From: Solitalea koreensis
GTDB taxonomy: Bacteria > Bacteroidota > Bacteroidia > Sphingobacteriales > Sphingobacteriaceae
NCBI RefSeq assembly: GCF_900182575.1
Contig: NZ_FXSZ01000003.1
Coordinates: forward strand, 124,001 to 188,000
Direction of reading: 5' to 3'
Length of the DNA: 64,000 nt
Positions 25,170 through 34,900 of the stretch are shown here, piece after piece (the stretch's first letter is position 1; every line of letters starts with the position of its first letter). The position numbers were made by a program, and so were the translations under genes. The notes beneath the pieces are model-generated. The model made no database searches. It saw only the letters and a list, made by a program, of their open reading frames with translations, and had not been told where the DNA came from.

Positions 25170-25988
25170 TTAAGATTTGTAACCCATGGTAATTACAAAT
25201 TCACCAGGGATGAAATAGTTATTTCTTTTTTTAAAGGATTTAATAGAGTGGATATATTCTTTATGAGCTTCTTTTTTGGTTTCTTCCGTGAAACGGGAAT
25301 ATGCCATCGCTACAGGACCGCCAATAAAGGCAGCTTTACAAGCTTCTTCTTTTGATGCATAATGTAAAATAGTATTTATTCTTTTAGATACTATATTGAT
25401 AAAACCTGCATTTTTTAATACCAATTGTAAAGTATTTCCAGTTCCTAATTGAAAAAATAAAGGACAAACGTCTGAAGTAACACGTTTGTCTACTATTGGA
25501 AAAATTTCTGCCCATCCGCAATTACTTCGCTTACCCCAAACAGCTACACCTGCACGGCCACCCGGTTTAAGTACCCGAAATAACTCTTGTATTGCTTTTT
25601 GAGCATCGGGTACATACATTAAGCCTAAAGAACAGAGTGCTATATCATACTTTGAATTAATTATATTTAACTCTTCTGCCTCCATACGTTCAAAGGATAC
25701 TGTATTTATACCCAAATCTTTCGCTGATTTTTTAGCAATTTCAATCATTCCTTCCGAAATATCGGTTCCATGTACCTTTCCGCTAGAACCTACCATTTCT
25801 GAAATTTTAAAATCTAGTAATCCGGTACCGCAAGCTACATCGAGCACGTATTCACCTTTACCCGGAACGATCATGTTTAATAATTCAGTTTGTGCGGGTT
25901 CAAGCTGTTGCTGCCAGTATTGTTCATAATAAGAGGCTGCTTTATCCCATCCGTAACGTTGAATTCGCTTTTGTAATTGGGCATCCAT
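25170..25988 (-). CDS. Class I SAM-dependent methyltransferase
   Basis: This 272-residue protein has the SAM-binding motif I YVLDVACGTG (47-56), followed by VHGTDISEGMIEIAKK and the motif region SLGLMYVPDAQKAIQELFRV, then LKPGGRAGVAVWG. It most resembles UbiE/Methyltransf_11-type small-molecule methyltransferases. The substrate is unknown. It lies 12 bases downstream of an OsmC-family gene on the same strand and is probably cotranscribed with it, suggesting a role in redox or sulfur metabolism (inference). The protein ends near the parS-containing region. Confidence 0.85.
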   Translation of the reverse strand: MDAQLQKRIQRYGWDKAASYYEQYWQQQLEPAQTELLNMIVPGKGEYVLDVACGTGLLDFKISEMVGSSGKVHGTDISEGMIEIAKKSAKDLGINTVSFERMEAEELNIINSKYDIALCSLGLMYVPDAQKAIQELFRVLKPGGRAGVAVWGKRSNCGWAEIFPIVDKRVTSDVCPLFFQLGTGNTLQLVLKNAGFINIVSKRINTILHYASKEEACKAAFIGGPVAMAYSRFTEETKKEAHKEYIHSIKSFKKRNNYFIPGEFVITMGYKS

Positions 25989-26000
25989 CCGATTATTGAT

Positions 26001-26522
26001 TTATGAGTTAGAAATTGGGATGATTACTACTTCCCGTAAACACTTTTGTGCGCGACTGAAAACATCTAAATAAGGACTATGGGCATCTCCTTCGTTTAAA
26101 ACTTTTAAAATATCAGTTTCTGAGGCATTACTCTTAATAATTACCTTATATCGGACCTCAGAATAGCCAGCCGGAATATCAGATGTTCCAAATAAGGCTC
26201 CATCGTCATAATCTGCTTGTACTTCCACTTCAATAGAAATAATAGCTATATCAAGTTTGGCTGCATACATCATATACCCAATGGCTAAACAACTACCTAA
26301 GGCTGCCCTTCCATAAACACCAGGAGTAGGAGCACTGCTATTTCCTCCTGCCTGTTTGGGCATATCTGCTGTAAGTTTCCAAGGACCTTCCACTATTTCG
26401 CAGGTTAATCCATTACTAATGTGAATTTTTGTTAGGCCTGTTCCCAGTCCAACGGAGGGTCGTTGAGTTAAAGCCTTTATAGTTCGTTGAAAGGCTTCTT
26501 TTATTTTAGAAAGTTCAGACAT
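26001..26522 (-). CDS. OsmC family protein
   Basis: This 173-residue protein of the OsmC/Ohr superfamily has two conserved cysteines in the expected positions: Cys78 in AALGSCLAIGYMMYA and Cys161 in RAQKCLREV. OsmC/Ohr proteins are thiol-dependent peroxidases that reduce organic hydroperoxides. This one belongs to a divergent OsmC-like branch (GNSSAPTPGVYGRAALGSC), so peroxidase activity is inferred only. The methyltransferase gene follows after 12 bases. A TauE/SafE exporter is divergent upstream. Confidence 0.88.
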   Translation of the reverse strand: MSELSKIKEAFQRTIKALTQRPSVGLGTGLTKIHISNGLTCEIVEGPWKLTADMPKQAGGNSSAPTPGVYGRAALGSCLAIGYMMYAAKLDIAIISIEVEVQADYDDGALFGTSDIPAGYSEVRYKVIIKSNASETDILKVLNEGDAHSPYLDVFSRAQKCLREVVIIPISNS

Positions 26523-26696
26523 TTTTCTTCCTTTAATGGTAAGCTAAATGGTTAAACCAGGGCCAAATCGTTGTAATCAGAGTGATTGTTGTATGATTTG
26601 TAATATGTGTATTAAATATAAAGATATTTTAATAGTTAGAAAAATGACTAGGATACCCCTTGAGTATTAAGTAATTTTGGAGCTTTTATTTTATTC

Positions 26697-27527
26697 ATGA
26701 CTGTACTTACAATTACAATAATAATATTATTAGGTGCTTTCGTAGCAGGATTTTTAGGTTCTTTAACTGGCTTGGGGGGAGGAGTGGTAATTATTCCTTT
26801 ATTAACCTTATTGCTCCATGTTGATATTCATTATGCGATAGGGGCTTCTCTTGTATCGGTTATTGCCACTTCTTCGGGATCTGCTGTGGCTTATGTAAGA
26901 GAAGGGATTACTAATATCCGTATTGGAATGTTTCTTGAAATTGCCACAACTTTAGGTGCTATCATTGGTGTTATATTGGCAGTTTACACCCCAACTAATC
27001 TTATTGCAATTCTATTTGGTGTTGTTTTGATCACATCTGCAGTTTTCTCTTTTATGAAAAAGCCTGAACATTCAGTAGTGCCAAGTCTTGTTTCACAGCG
27101 ATTAAGACTAAATGGGAGTTATACTAGTATTGATACTATAGTTCATTATGGTGTTTGCAATGTTATTGGTGGTTTCTTTATGATGATTCTTGCCGGAATT
27201 TTATCTGGTTTATTAGGGATAGGTTCTGGTGCATTAAAAGTTATTGCAATGGATAATATAATGCGAATGCCTTTTAAAGTTTCGACAACTACCAGCAATT
27301 TTATGATTGGAGTAACTGCAACCACCAGTGCTATTGTTTACTGGCAACGTGGTTATATTAATCCGGGATTAGCAATGCCCGTTGTACTCGGTGTTTTACT
27401 GGGGGCATTCGTGGGCTCTAAAATATTGGTTAAGACTGAATCTAATTGGATACGTATACTTTTTGGTATAGTGGTGACTTTTTTGGCAATTCAAATGATA
27501 TATAAAGGGCTAAGTGGGCAAATATGA
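26697..27527 (+). CDS. TauE/SafE family sulfite exporter-like protein (TSUP)
   Basis: This 276-residue inner-membrane protein has about eight helices and two internally related halves: GFLGSLTGLGGGVVIIPLL near residue 18 and GILSGLLGIGSGALKVIAM near residue 166. This is the TSUP signature. The family moves sulfite, sulfoacetate, sulfonates or other sulfur compounds. Its stop overlaps the start of a DUF1634 gene by four bases, a pairing often seen for this exporter type. Nearby OsmC and DsrE genes support a sulfur-related role (inference). Confidence 0.9.
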   Translation: MTVLTITIIILLGAFVAGFLGSLTGLGGGVVIIPLLTLLLHVDIHYAIGASLVSVIATSSGSAVAYVREGITNIRIGMFLEIATTLGAIIGVILAVYTPTNLIAILFGVVLITSAVFSFMKKPEHSVVPSLVSQRLRLNGSYTSIDTIVHYGVCNVIGGFFMMILAGILSGLLGIGSGALKVIAMDNIMRMPFKVSTTTSNFMIGVTATTSAIVYWQRGYINPGLAMPVVLGVLLGAFVGSKILVKTESNWIRILFGIVVTFLAIQMIYKGLSGQI

Positions 27528-27916
27528 AAACTATGCTTAGAAATTTAAGAAATAATGATATTGAAGTTTCTATCGCTTCTTTATTAGTGATAGGGGTTTT
27601 GCTTTCAATTATAGTAGTAGTGTTTGGAGGAGGTATTTATTTAATTCGTCATGCATCCAACACAGTTGATTATGCTACATTTAATAGTAGTAAAGCACTT
27701 TATACTGATATTTATAAGATTATAAAGGGAATTTTAAATTTCAAGGGACAGGCTGTTATCCAGTTAGGTGTACTTATTTTAATTTGCACGCCAATAGCAA
27801 GGGTTGTTTTTTCAATTATCGGTTTTGTACTTGAACGTGATACATTATATACTATAATAGCTTTGTTTGTTCTAATTATTATTGCTTGTAGCGTAATGTT
27901 AGGTTATGCCGGATAA
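27524..27916 (+). CDS. DUF1634 membrane protein, TauE/SafE partner
   Basis: This 130-residue protein has three hydrophobic helices (about 16-40, 74-96 and 105-127) and matches DUF1634, a family usually encoded beside TSUP exporters. It overlaps the TauE/SafE gene by four bases (ATGA), implying translational coupling. The motif IGVLLSIIVVVFGGGIYLIRH is visible at the N-terminus. Its function is unknown; a regulatory or accessory subunit of the exporter is plausible. It is followed by a strong hairpin terminator. Confidence 0.85.
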   Translation: MKTMLRNLRNNDIEVSIASLLVIGVLLSIIVVVFGGGIYLIRHASNTVDYATFNSSKALYTDIYKIIKGILNFKGQAVIQLGVLILICTPIARVVFSIIGFVLERDTLYTIIALFVLIIIACSVMLGYAG

Positions 27917-27921
27917 TTTAA

Positions 27922-27966
27922 ACAAAAGGCTTATCTGATGAGTTTTGTATCAGGTAAGCCTTTTGT
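27922..27966. terminator. Bidirectional terminator DUF1634 / DsrE
   Basis: An 18-bp stem (27922-27939 with 27949-27966, one G-T pair) with a 9-base loop lies between the convergent genes. Confidence 0.85.
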
Positions 27967-27978
27967 AATCTCAAACTA

Positions 27979-28395
27979 TTAACGAGTGGCTTTAATGTAT
28001 CCCCAGCCATCTCTTTGCTTCGATATTATTTCATAGATACCATCAGGAACAATTTCTACTCCGGGTATCAACTGAGTTTTGTCAACTTTCTGATTTTGCA
28101 TCGCTATTGCGCAAGCTTTAAATGAAACATTCTTGTTCTTAGCAAGTTGTTCTATGTCATTAGCCATCGTCGATTTATCTTTTACCACCAAATCCAGCCC
28201 TTTTCCATAGAGAACAACCTCCATTTTGGCATCTTTTGTTGAATTTGAAATCTCGTTTATCCAGCGGATTACCGATCTCTGATCCACTGTGTCTTTGCTG
28301 GTTAAGTCAAACACCACTCTATAATCACGGGCTTGGGCCAGTAAAAATAATGGGTTGAACAACAACAGTCCGATAATTAACACAATCTTTTTCAT
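27979..28395 (-). CDS. Secreted DsrE-family protein
   Basis: From the ATG at 28395 the protein has 138 residues, with a signal peptide (MKKIVLIIGLLLFNPLFLLA) and a DsrE-like alpha/beta domain. It shows YRVVFDLTSKD, MEVVLYGKGLDLVV and the single conserved cysteine in VSFKACAIAMQN, near the position of the persulfide-carrying Cys in DsrE/TusD proteins. The export signal predicts a periplasmic form, seen in several Bacteroidota. Together with TauE/SafE and OsmC it suggests handling of reduced sulfur. An upstream start at 28428 is possible but would spoil the signal peptide. Confidence 0.8.
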   Translation of the reverse strand: MKKIVLIIGLLLFNPLFLLAQARDYRVVFDLTSKDTVDQRSVIRWINEISNSTKDAKMEVVLYGKGLDLVVKDKSTMANDIEQLAKNKNVSFKACAIAMQNQKVDKTQLIPGVEIVPDGIYEIISKQRDGWGYIKATR

Positions 28396-28546
28396 GGCTT
28401 TTAATTTTAGTATAAAATTACAAATCATTTTTACAGTTAACTGATTATAAGTAAATTATAATTTAAAGGATGCGTATATGACAGAATTTATAACAGAATA
28501 ATTAATATATATGTTATAACATTTAATGTTTATACTTATATTTGTT

Positions 28547-28554
28547 TCTAATTT
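28547..28554 (+). promoter_or_regulatory. -7 box for the pirin gene
   Basis: TATATTTG matches TAnnTTTG and ends 20 bases before the pirin ATG. Confidence 0.45.
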
Positions 28555-28574
28555 AAGGAAGGATTAATTAAAGT

Positions 28575-29291
28575 ATGAAAAAGATACTCCATAAAGCCAG
28601 TGACCGTGGTCATGCGAATCATGGTTGGTTAGATAGTTATCACTCATTCAGTTTTGCAAGTTTTTATGATCCTGAAAAAATGAATTTTGGTTTACTCAGA
28701 GTACTTAACGATGATACGGTTGCGCCTGGAATGGGTTTTGGTGAGCACGGACACGATAATATGGAAATTGTTAGTATTCCGCTTTCAGGTGAATTGGAAC
28801 ACAAAGATAGCACTGGCAGAAATGAAGTGATACATACCCATGATGTGCAAATTATGTCGGCAGGTAGCGGTATTCGGCATTCAGAGTTTAATCATTCAAG
28901 AGAAAAAGAAGTTAAGTTTTTGCAAATTTGGGTATTTCCTAAAAAACGTGACATAGAACCGCTTTATGAGCAAAAAACGTTTCATCCCGCATCCCGCATC
29001 AATAAATTACTGACAGTGGTTTCTCCTGATGGAAATGCCGGTTCGGTTGCTATAAACCAAGATGCATGGTTTAGCTTGGGTAATTTTGACCCGGGAAAAC
29101 AAGTTGAATACAAAATTCAAAAATCAGGCAACGGAGCATATCTATTTATTTTAAATGGGGAAGCAGAAGTGGAGGGTAATGTACTGAGTGCAAGAGATGC
29201 AATTGGAGTATGGGATACCGATAAAATAAAGGTTACTACCAACACTTATACAGAACTGTTGATTATTGATGTTCCGATGGAACTGAATTAA
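28575..29291 (+). CDS. Pirin family protein (YhaK-like)
   Basis: This 238-residue bicupin starts KASDRGHANHGWLDSYHSFS, the pirin N-terminal signature, and contains the metal-binding cluster GFGEHGHDNMEIVSI and SGIRHSEFNHS. Members such as E. coli YhaK and YhhW act as quercetin 2,3-dioxygenases or redox-sensing proteins; the physiological substrate is unknown. Length is typical. It lies after a -7 box and before a terminator, so it is probably a single-gene unit. Confidence 0.92.
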   Translation: MKKILHKASDRGHANHGWLDSYHSFSFASFYDPEKMNFGLLRVLNDDTVAPGMGFGEHGHDNMEIVSIPLSGELEHKDSTGRNEVIHTHDVQIMSAGSGIRHSEFNHSREKEVKFLQIWVFPKKRDIEPLYEQKTFHPASRINKLLTVVSPDGNAGSVAINQDAWFSLGNFDPGKQVEYKIQKSGNGAYLFILNGEAEVEGNVLSARDAIGVWDTDKIKVTTNTYTELLIIDVPMELN

Positions 29292-29331
29292 AAGGGAACA
29301 GTAAAATCAAAATATTAATGCAGCAAGGCTT

Positions 29332-29356
29332 CGAAAAATCGGGTCTTGCTTTTTTA
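29332..29356 (+). terminator. Terminator after pirin gene
   Basis: An 8-bp stem (29332-29339 with 29343-29350) is followed by TTTTTT. The short pairing makes this weaker than the other terminators. Confidence 0.55.
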
Positions 29357-29468
29357 TTTCAGCTACATCTCAGAAAAGTAGTTGAGCGATGCTTAGTATT
29401 ATTTTGGATGCATTTTATTCTTTTATAGGAATAAATCTTATCTATGCGCAATTTTTCAACAACTTAGT

Positions 29469-30758
29469 ATGAAACGATTTCTTTTATCTGGTTTATTGGT
29501 AACAATAAGCTCTTTCGCATTTTCACAAAATATTGATGCCATTATCAGTAAGGCAGAAGTAGAACGTATAGAAAAAACATTGGCTGCTGATGATATGCAG
29601 GGTCGTAAAACCTTTACACCAAGCATTGACAAAGCTGCCGATTTTATTTCAGCTGAATTCAAAAAGGCTGGATTACAAACGGTTAATAATAGTGGTTCTT
29701 ATCTTCAGCAATTTTTGATGATTCGTCCAAAATTTGTAAGTGCCACCGCTTATTGGAATAATAAGCCACTAGAAACCAATAATATTACCTTTTTTACTTC
29801 ACAACCTGAATTAAAAGTAACGGAGAAGGACGGATATGAAACAGTTAGTATAAAGGCAGACGATAATTTTTTTGAAAAGGCAATGGAATACGTTAATTCC
29901 AAAAAAAATCAAATAGTTATTGTTGATACTGCATTAGCACAAAATTTTAAAAGACTGCCCGGTTTAAAAAGATATCTTTTTAAATCAGCATACAACACTG
30001 TGTTTGTTTTAGCGCCTGCAAGCGCATCAACCTATTCTTTTGAAGCAAAACACGAGATCGTAGAGTTTAAGCTATCAAACGTAGTAGGAGTGTTGCCAGG
30101 AAAGAAAAAGAAAGATGAATATGTGATTTATTCAGGCCATTATGACCATTTAGGTGTTTATAAGCCAGTTAATGGAGATTCTATTTATAATGGTGCAAAT
30201 GATGATGCTTCAGGAACTACTGCGGTTATTATGCTCGCTAACTATTTTAAGGCTTTGAACAACAATGAGCGAACGATCATATTTACAGCATTTACTGCTG
30301 AAGAAATTGGTGGATTTGGATCGCAATACTTTTCTCAGCAATACAATCCTGATAAGGTTGTAGCTATGTTCAATATTGAGATGATTGGCACAGAAAGTAA
30401 GTGGGGATTAAACTCGGCTTATATTACAGGATATGAGAAAACCAATATGGGTAAAATACTCGAAAAAAATCTTGTTGGAACGAATTTCAAATTCTACCCG
30501 GATCCGTATACCGAACAGCAATTATTTTACCGCAGCGACAATGCAACACTGGCCAGACTAGGAGTTCCAGCTCATACCATTTCTACCTCTAAAATGGATA
30601 ATGAAGCTAATTACCACAAAGCGAGTGATGAATTTGAAACGTTAGATATGAATAATATGACAAATATTATCAAGTCGATTGCCTTGAGCTCAGGTACAAT
30701 CATTAACGGAAAAGATACTCCATCACGAGTGAATGTTACTGAATTGAAAAAACAATAG
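29469..30758 (+). CDS. Secreted M28 family metallopeptidase
   Basis: This 429-residue protein has a signal peptide (MKRFLLSGLLVTISSFAFSQ). A PA-like insert is followed by the M28 aminopeptidase core with zinc ligands in SGHYDHLG, NGANDDASGTTAVIMLA and FTAEEIGGFGSQYF, where Glu-Glu gives the catalytic base and ligand. The C-terminal ligand His lies in LGVPAHTISTS. It should cleave N-terminal residues from peptides in the periplasm or outside the cell. The gene is alone, with a terminator-like hairpin about 100 bases downstream. Confidence 0.9.
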   Translation: MKRFLLSGLLVTISSFAFSQNIDAIISKAEVERIEKTLAADDMQGRKTFTPSIDKAADFISAEFKKAGLQTVNNSGSYLQQFLMIRPKFVSATAYWNNKPLETNNITFFTSQPELKVTEKDGYETVSIKADDNFFEKAMEYVNSKKNQIVIVDTALAQNFKRLPGLKRYLFKSAYNTVFVLAPASASTYSFEAKHEIVEFKLSNVVGVLPGKKKKDEYVIYSGHYDHLGVYKPVNGDSIYNGANDDASGTTAVIMLANYFKALNNNERTIIFTAFTAEEIGGFGSQYFSQQYNPDKVVAMFNIEMIGTESKWGLNSAYITGYEKTNMGKILEKNLVGTNFKFYPDPYTEQQLFYRSDNATLARLGVPAHTISTSKMDNEANYHKASDEFETLDMNNMTNIIKSIALSSGTIINGKDTPSRVNVTELKKQ

Positions 30759-30859
30759 TTTTAAATGCAATAAAACCCGCATGAGCAGTAAGCTCACAAA
30801 CGGCCATTAAAATTAGCGGGTTCTTGATGGCCTATTAAAAACAAAACACTTTCAGAAAA

Positions 30860-30903
30860 AAAAGCAGCAAGTTCAATTAAGAGCTCTTGCTGCTTTTGTT
30901 TTT
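30860..30903 (+). terminator. Hairpin downstream of M28 peptidase gene
   Basis: A 12-bp stem (30860-30871 with 30886-30897) with T-rich 3' flank. It lies between the convergent peptidase and ybeY genes. Confidence 0.65.
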
Positions 30904-30986
30904 ATATGAATTGAAAATCTGTTTTTTAATTAAAATGAATATCCGATACCAACCGCTGTGTTTAATACGGTTAATGTAAAAAGAGC

Positions 30987-31406
30987 TTAGCTTCTGGTTC
31001 CCAGGTAAAAATCTTCCTTTTCTCTCATCAATTTCTGTTGAGCGTCGGTTTTGTCTTTATAACCACATAAATGCAATACGCCGTGAATCATTACGCGATG
31101 TAGCTCATCTATTTCGGGCACACTAAACTTTTGAGCGTTTTCTCTTGTGCGCTCTACACTGATAAAAATATCGCTTATAATTTCACCTTCCTTTTCTGAA
31201 TTATCGAAGGTTACAATATCGGTGTAAGTATCGTGATCTAAATAGGTTTGGTTAATGTTGAGTAAATACTCATCAGAACAAAAGATGTAATTAATCTCCT
31301 TGAGTTTTTTTCCTTCAGCTTTAGCGGTCGCTTGTATCCACTTTTTAACAGCCAGCTTGTTTTTTAGGTCGAATTTTATATCCTCGGTAAAAAAAGAAAT
31401 TGCCAT
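30987..31406 (-). CDS. ybeY: rRNA maturation RNase YbeY
   Basis: From the ATG at 31406 the protein has 139 residues, the standard length. YbeY is a zinc-dependent endoribonuclease for 16S rRNA 3'-end maturation and ribosome quality control. The motif region reads HGVLHLCGYKDK (108-119): His108 and His112 are present, but the third ligand His of HGxLHLxGYDH is replaced by Asp118, a variant I believe is common in Bacteroidota. A longer frame to 31493 is rejected because TATCTTTG lies just upstream of 31406. Upstream are the HATPase and DUF4175 genes on the same strand. Confidence 0.92.
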   Translation of the reverse strand: MAISFFTEDIKFDLKNKLAVKKWIQATAKAEGKKLKEINYIFCSDEYLLNINQTYLDHDTYTDIVTFDNSEKEGEIISDIFISVERTRENAQKFSVPEIDELHRVMIHGVLHLCGYKDKTDAQQKLMREKEDFYLGTRS

Positions 31407-31410
31407 TGGG

Positions 31411-31418
31411 CAAAGATA
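31411..31418 (-). promoter_or_regulatory. -7 box directly before ybeY
   Basis: On the minus strand TATCTTTG ends four bases before the ybeY ATG, predicting a leaderless transcript independent of the upstream genes. Confidence 0.5.
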
Positions 31419-31502
31419 ATCGGAATGTTTAGATCTTATAGGAAAGAAAATAAGAAGTATGACATAGTGTTTCTCCCATTTAGAGAGAAACACTATCAGA
31501 AA

Positions 31503-31946
31503 TTATAAATTAAACTGAATTTCCACTTGCGTGCCTGAATCATTGTACACTAAGCGATCAGCTAGGTGTTTCATGATGAAAATACCACGACCGCAATCTT
31601 TTTCAAGGTTTTCGGGTAGGGTAGGATCGGCTACAGCTCTAAAATCAAAGCCTTCGCCTTCATCGGCAATGGTAAAAATAAGTTTATGATTATTTTGTAC
31701 TTCCAGATTAATGTAAACCTTCTTGCTTTCGTCGTTTTTATTGCCGTGTACAATTGCATTCATTGTTGCCTCATTTATGGCCGTCATAATATTGCCATAG
31801 TTTTCGTCGCTAATGTTATATTCAGCAGCAATGCGATCAATAAAACTTTCTAATTGCACTATGCTTTCCAATTTTGAACTTAATTGTAAAGTATAAAGTT
31901 TACTTTTTTCAGTCGATACTTCGTTAACCATCACATTACTTACCAT
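31503..31946 (-). CDS. RsbW-like ATP-binding protein (anti-sigma factor kinase fold)
   Basis: This 147-residue protein has a GHKL/HATPase_c_2 fold. The N-box is INEATMNAIVHGNKND, the G1 box is DEGEGFDF, and the G2 box is GRGIFIMKHLADR. It resembles the serine kinases RsbW/SpoIIAB that bind sigma factors or phosphorylate anti-anti-sigma factors. No STAS partner is encoded next to it. The start overlaps the end of DUF4175 by 11 bases; an internal ATG at 31931 would remove the overlap. The role in this conserved cluster is unknown. Confidence 0.88.
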   Translation of the reverse strand: MVSNVMVNEVSTEKSKLYTLQLSSKLESIVQLESFIDRIAAEYNISDENYGNIMTAINEATMNAIVHGNKNDESKKVYINLEVQNNHKLIFTIADEGEGFDFRAVADPTLPENLEKDCGRGIFIMKHLADRLVYNDSGTQVEIQFNL

Positions 31947-34900
31947 TATTCAATAAGTTAAAATAAAGATTTATTTTCGATTTGTAAAATGAATTTATGC
32001 CAGGAGGAACAGTTTTTAACAATTCCAACTCACTTTGTTTGGCTTTCTGATATTGCTCGAAAACCTTTTTGTAATCAGCCGTTTGATCCTTGCCTTGTTT
32101 AGCATCACGTTTTTCATCCATATCGCGTTCACGTTCGGCCTTTTCAGCTTCCAGCAGGCTGGTTTTAATTTCCTGCTGACGTTTCAGCATCTCCTGGGTT
32201 AGCTGTTTGTTGTACAATTCACTTTCGGTTTTTTCCATCTCTTTGGATAGTTTATCCAAATCACCGAGTTTTCCTTTTCCGTCTTTGTTTTGTTCCTGGT
32301 TAATATCCTGCAATGCATTGCGTATAGCCTGTTGCTGACGTGCCATCTTTGCAATCTGTTCACTTTGCGGCCCGCGTTGCAGTTGTTGACCTGGCTTCAT
32401 GCCATTCTTCATTTGTTGTATTTGCTTATTCAGCTCTTCCTGCATTTTGCTTATCGCCGATAAGCTGGGCTTTTTGTTTTTTGATTTGCTTTTGCCCATG
32501 CCCGATGATTGCTGATTTTGCAACTGATCAAGAATTTCGCTTAACATCACGGCAAGGTTATTTACAGAGGTCATAATATACTGCTGTGTACCTGCGGCTT
32601 CCCCAATTCTTCGATCGGCTAAATTCTCCATGGTTTTATCCATGTAGGTTTTTATTGTCTCGGTTTCCTTGTTTACGAAAGATTGTATCTCAAGGATACG
32701 TTTACTTAAAGAAAAAATACTATCCTGCACCATACCTAAGTCATCTTTTAGTTCTTTCTGCTTCTGTACCAGTGTGTTATATCTTCCGTCGTTAATAGAT
32801 AAGGTTTTAAATTGTTGCATTAATTTTTCCTGTTCGAACGAAACCTTCAACAAATTCTCTAAAATCTCGCGTAAACTCTGAACGTCAATATCGAGTGCTT
32901 TACCTTCCATTTGCTGCTGTGCTTGCTGCATTTTGTTCGACAGGTTCTTCATTTTCTGCGAAGCGTCCTTTTGTGATTCAGCAGCTTTTTGTTTGTTGCT
33001 CTTCTCTAAATTCTGTTGGCTGTTGTCTAAATCCTTTTGAATGTCTTTTTGATCTTCTTCAGGAGATTCAAAATCATTTTTGTTTTGAAGCTGTTCATTC
33101 TTTTTCTCCAAATCATTCAGGTCTTTCTTAAGCTCATTAAACTGCTCGTTAATGTTTTTCTGTTCTTTTTTCAGTTTTTCATTATCCGAGTTTTGATTTT
33201 TTGATTGATCAGAAAGTTCTTTCTGCTTATCGGAAAGTTCACTTAATTTATCGATGCTTTGTTGCAGTTTCTGTTCAAACTCCAGTTGTTTGTAAAGTTC
33301 CAACATCCGATCGAGCTCTTTCTCCAGATTTTTGTTATCCATACGCATATTGTCGAGTTCTTCGCGCGTTTGGTTTTTGTTGTTTTCTTCCAGCAACTTC
33401 TCCAGGTTTTGCAACAAGTCTTTCGTCTTTTCATCAAGTACGTTGTTAAACAAGTCTTCAATTTGCTTTTGCTTGTCTAAAATTCGCTGATCCTGCTGAT
33501 TGAATTCTGAGTTTTGAATGTTATTGTTCTTATTCTGCTCCTGAATATCTTTTACAGCTTCTTCCAGTTGTTTCTGTTTGTCGATTAAATCTTTAACCTG
33601 TTTCTTTTCTTCAAAAGTCAGGGATTTTTTATCGGCGAGTTTATCATTCAGTTTCTTAACATCGCGCTGCAGTTTTGAAGCCTGCTGAAGCGCATCTTTC
33701 ATTTTATCTTTTAACAGATCGCTGTTCTTTTCCAGCTGCTGGGCAATTTCGGCTCTGGTAGCTAAGGTTAATGTACGGGTTTCAGAACGAGTAGACTTAG
33801 GACCCGAAACGGCATCATTGTCAAATACCTCAAAATAATAACTGAGTTCAGTGCCAGGCTCAATTCCTGCTTCATCCAAATTCCAATCGAAAAAGAAATG
33901 ATCAGTAGTATTGTTTAGCGAAATGGAAATTGGTTTTGTATGAATTTGTTTTTGGTTTTTATTCAGTAGTTGATAGTTGAAGGTTAGTTTGGAGAAGCCA
34001 TAATCATCCTTTATCTCACCGCCAAAATAAAACTGTTTGGTGCTGATGGAATCCCGGCGCTCCTGAACAGTGATAGAAGGACTCAGATCGGGAGTAACAT
34101 TGATTGTGTAGCTCAGTGAGTCTTTCTTATCAACAAAATTATTTTGAGTGTGGATAGCGTATCTGCTTGATTTTAAAAAGCGTTTTGAAAAACTAAAGGT
34201 ATTATCATCATCGCGGTTGGCTGAAACGGGGGCATTGTCAAACACCATTTCCAGTTTTTCAGTATTGGCTGCTTTGAAATTCCAGCTCACTACCGTACCA
34301 GCCGGAATAGTTAAATCACCGCTGTTATTTACCACCTCGTTTTTCTTTTTGATATAAGCAGGGTAAATGAGCATTACTTGAAAATTAACCAGGGTAGGAT
34401 TTGGCAAGACTTCCAGTTTAAATTCTTTTGAATAAAAGCCATCGGCAAAGAGTTGAAAAGTTTGACTTTTTTGCAGGTTTTTAAACAAGTATTTAAAGTT
34501 GACGATGTTTACTTTATCCAGTTTATATCGGTTTTCTCCTTCAATTAAATAAATATCTTGCGGAATTTCTTCTCCGCTCATTTTTAGCTCGAGCGTAAAA
34601 TCATCGTTTTGAAATGCCTGCAACTTTTTATTGCTCACATTAAATTGGAAGGGAGCTTTGCGTTCAAAGGTTTTATTGTAATTCACCAAACGTGTAGTAC
34701 CCTCTTTTAACACAGCAGGAGCCGCTGCACCAATTAATAAAAGGGAACCAACCGGTATCAACGCGTATTTAACATATTTTTTGTTTTCTTTTAGATTGAT
34801 GGCTGAGGTAAATGGAATGGGGCGCAGTTGCTGAATTTTTTGATTGATACCGGCTTCAATTAATGAGTTTCTTTCTGCAGCAGCGGCATCCATGTTGTGT

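Noticed and set aside
32340..33480. Cluster of plus-strand ORFs within the DUF4175 gene
   Set aside because: The DUF4175 coiled coil (Lys/Gln/Glu codons) produces open complementary frames rich in Leu/Phe/Cys; no start signals or domain similarity.
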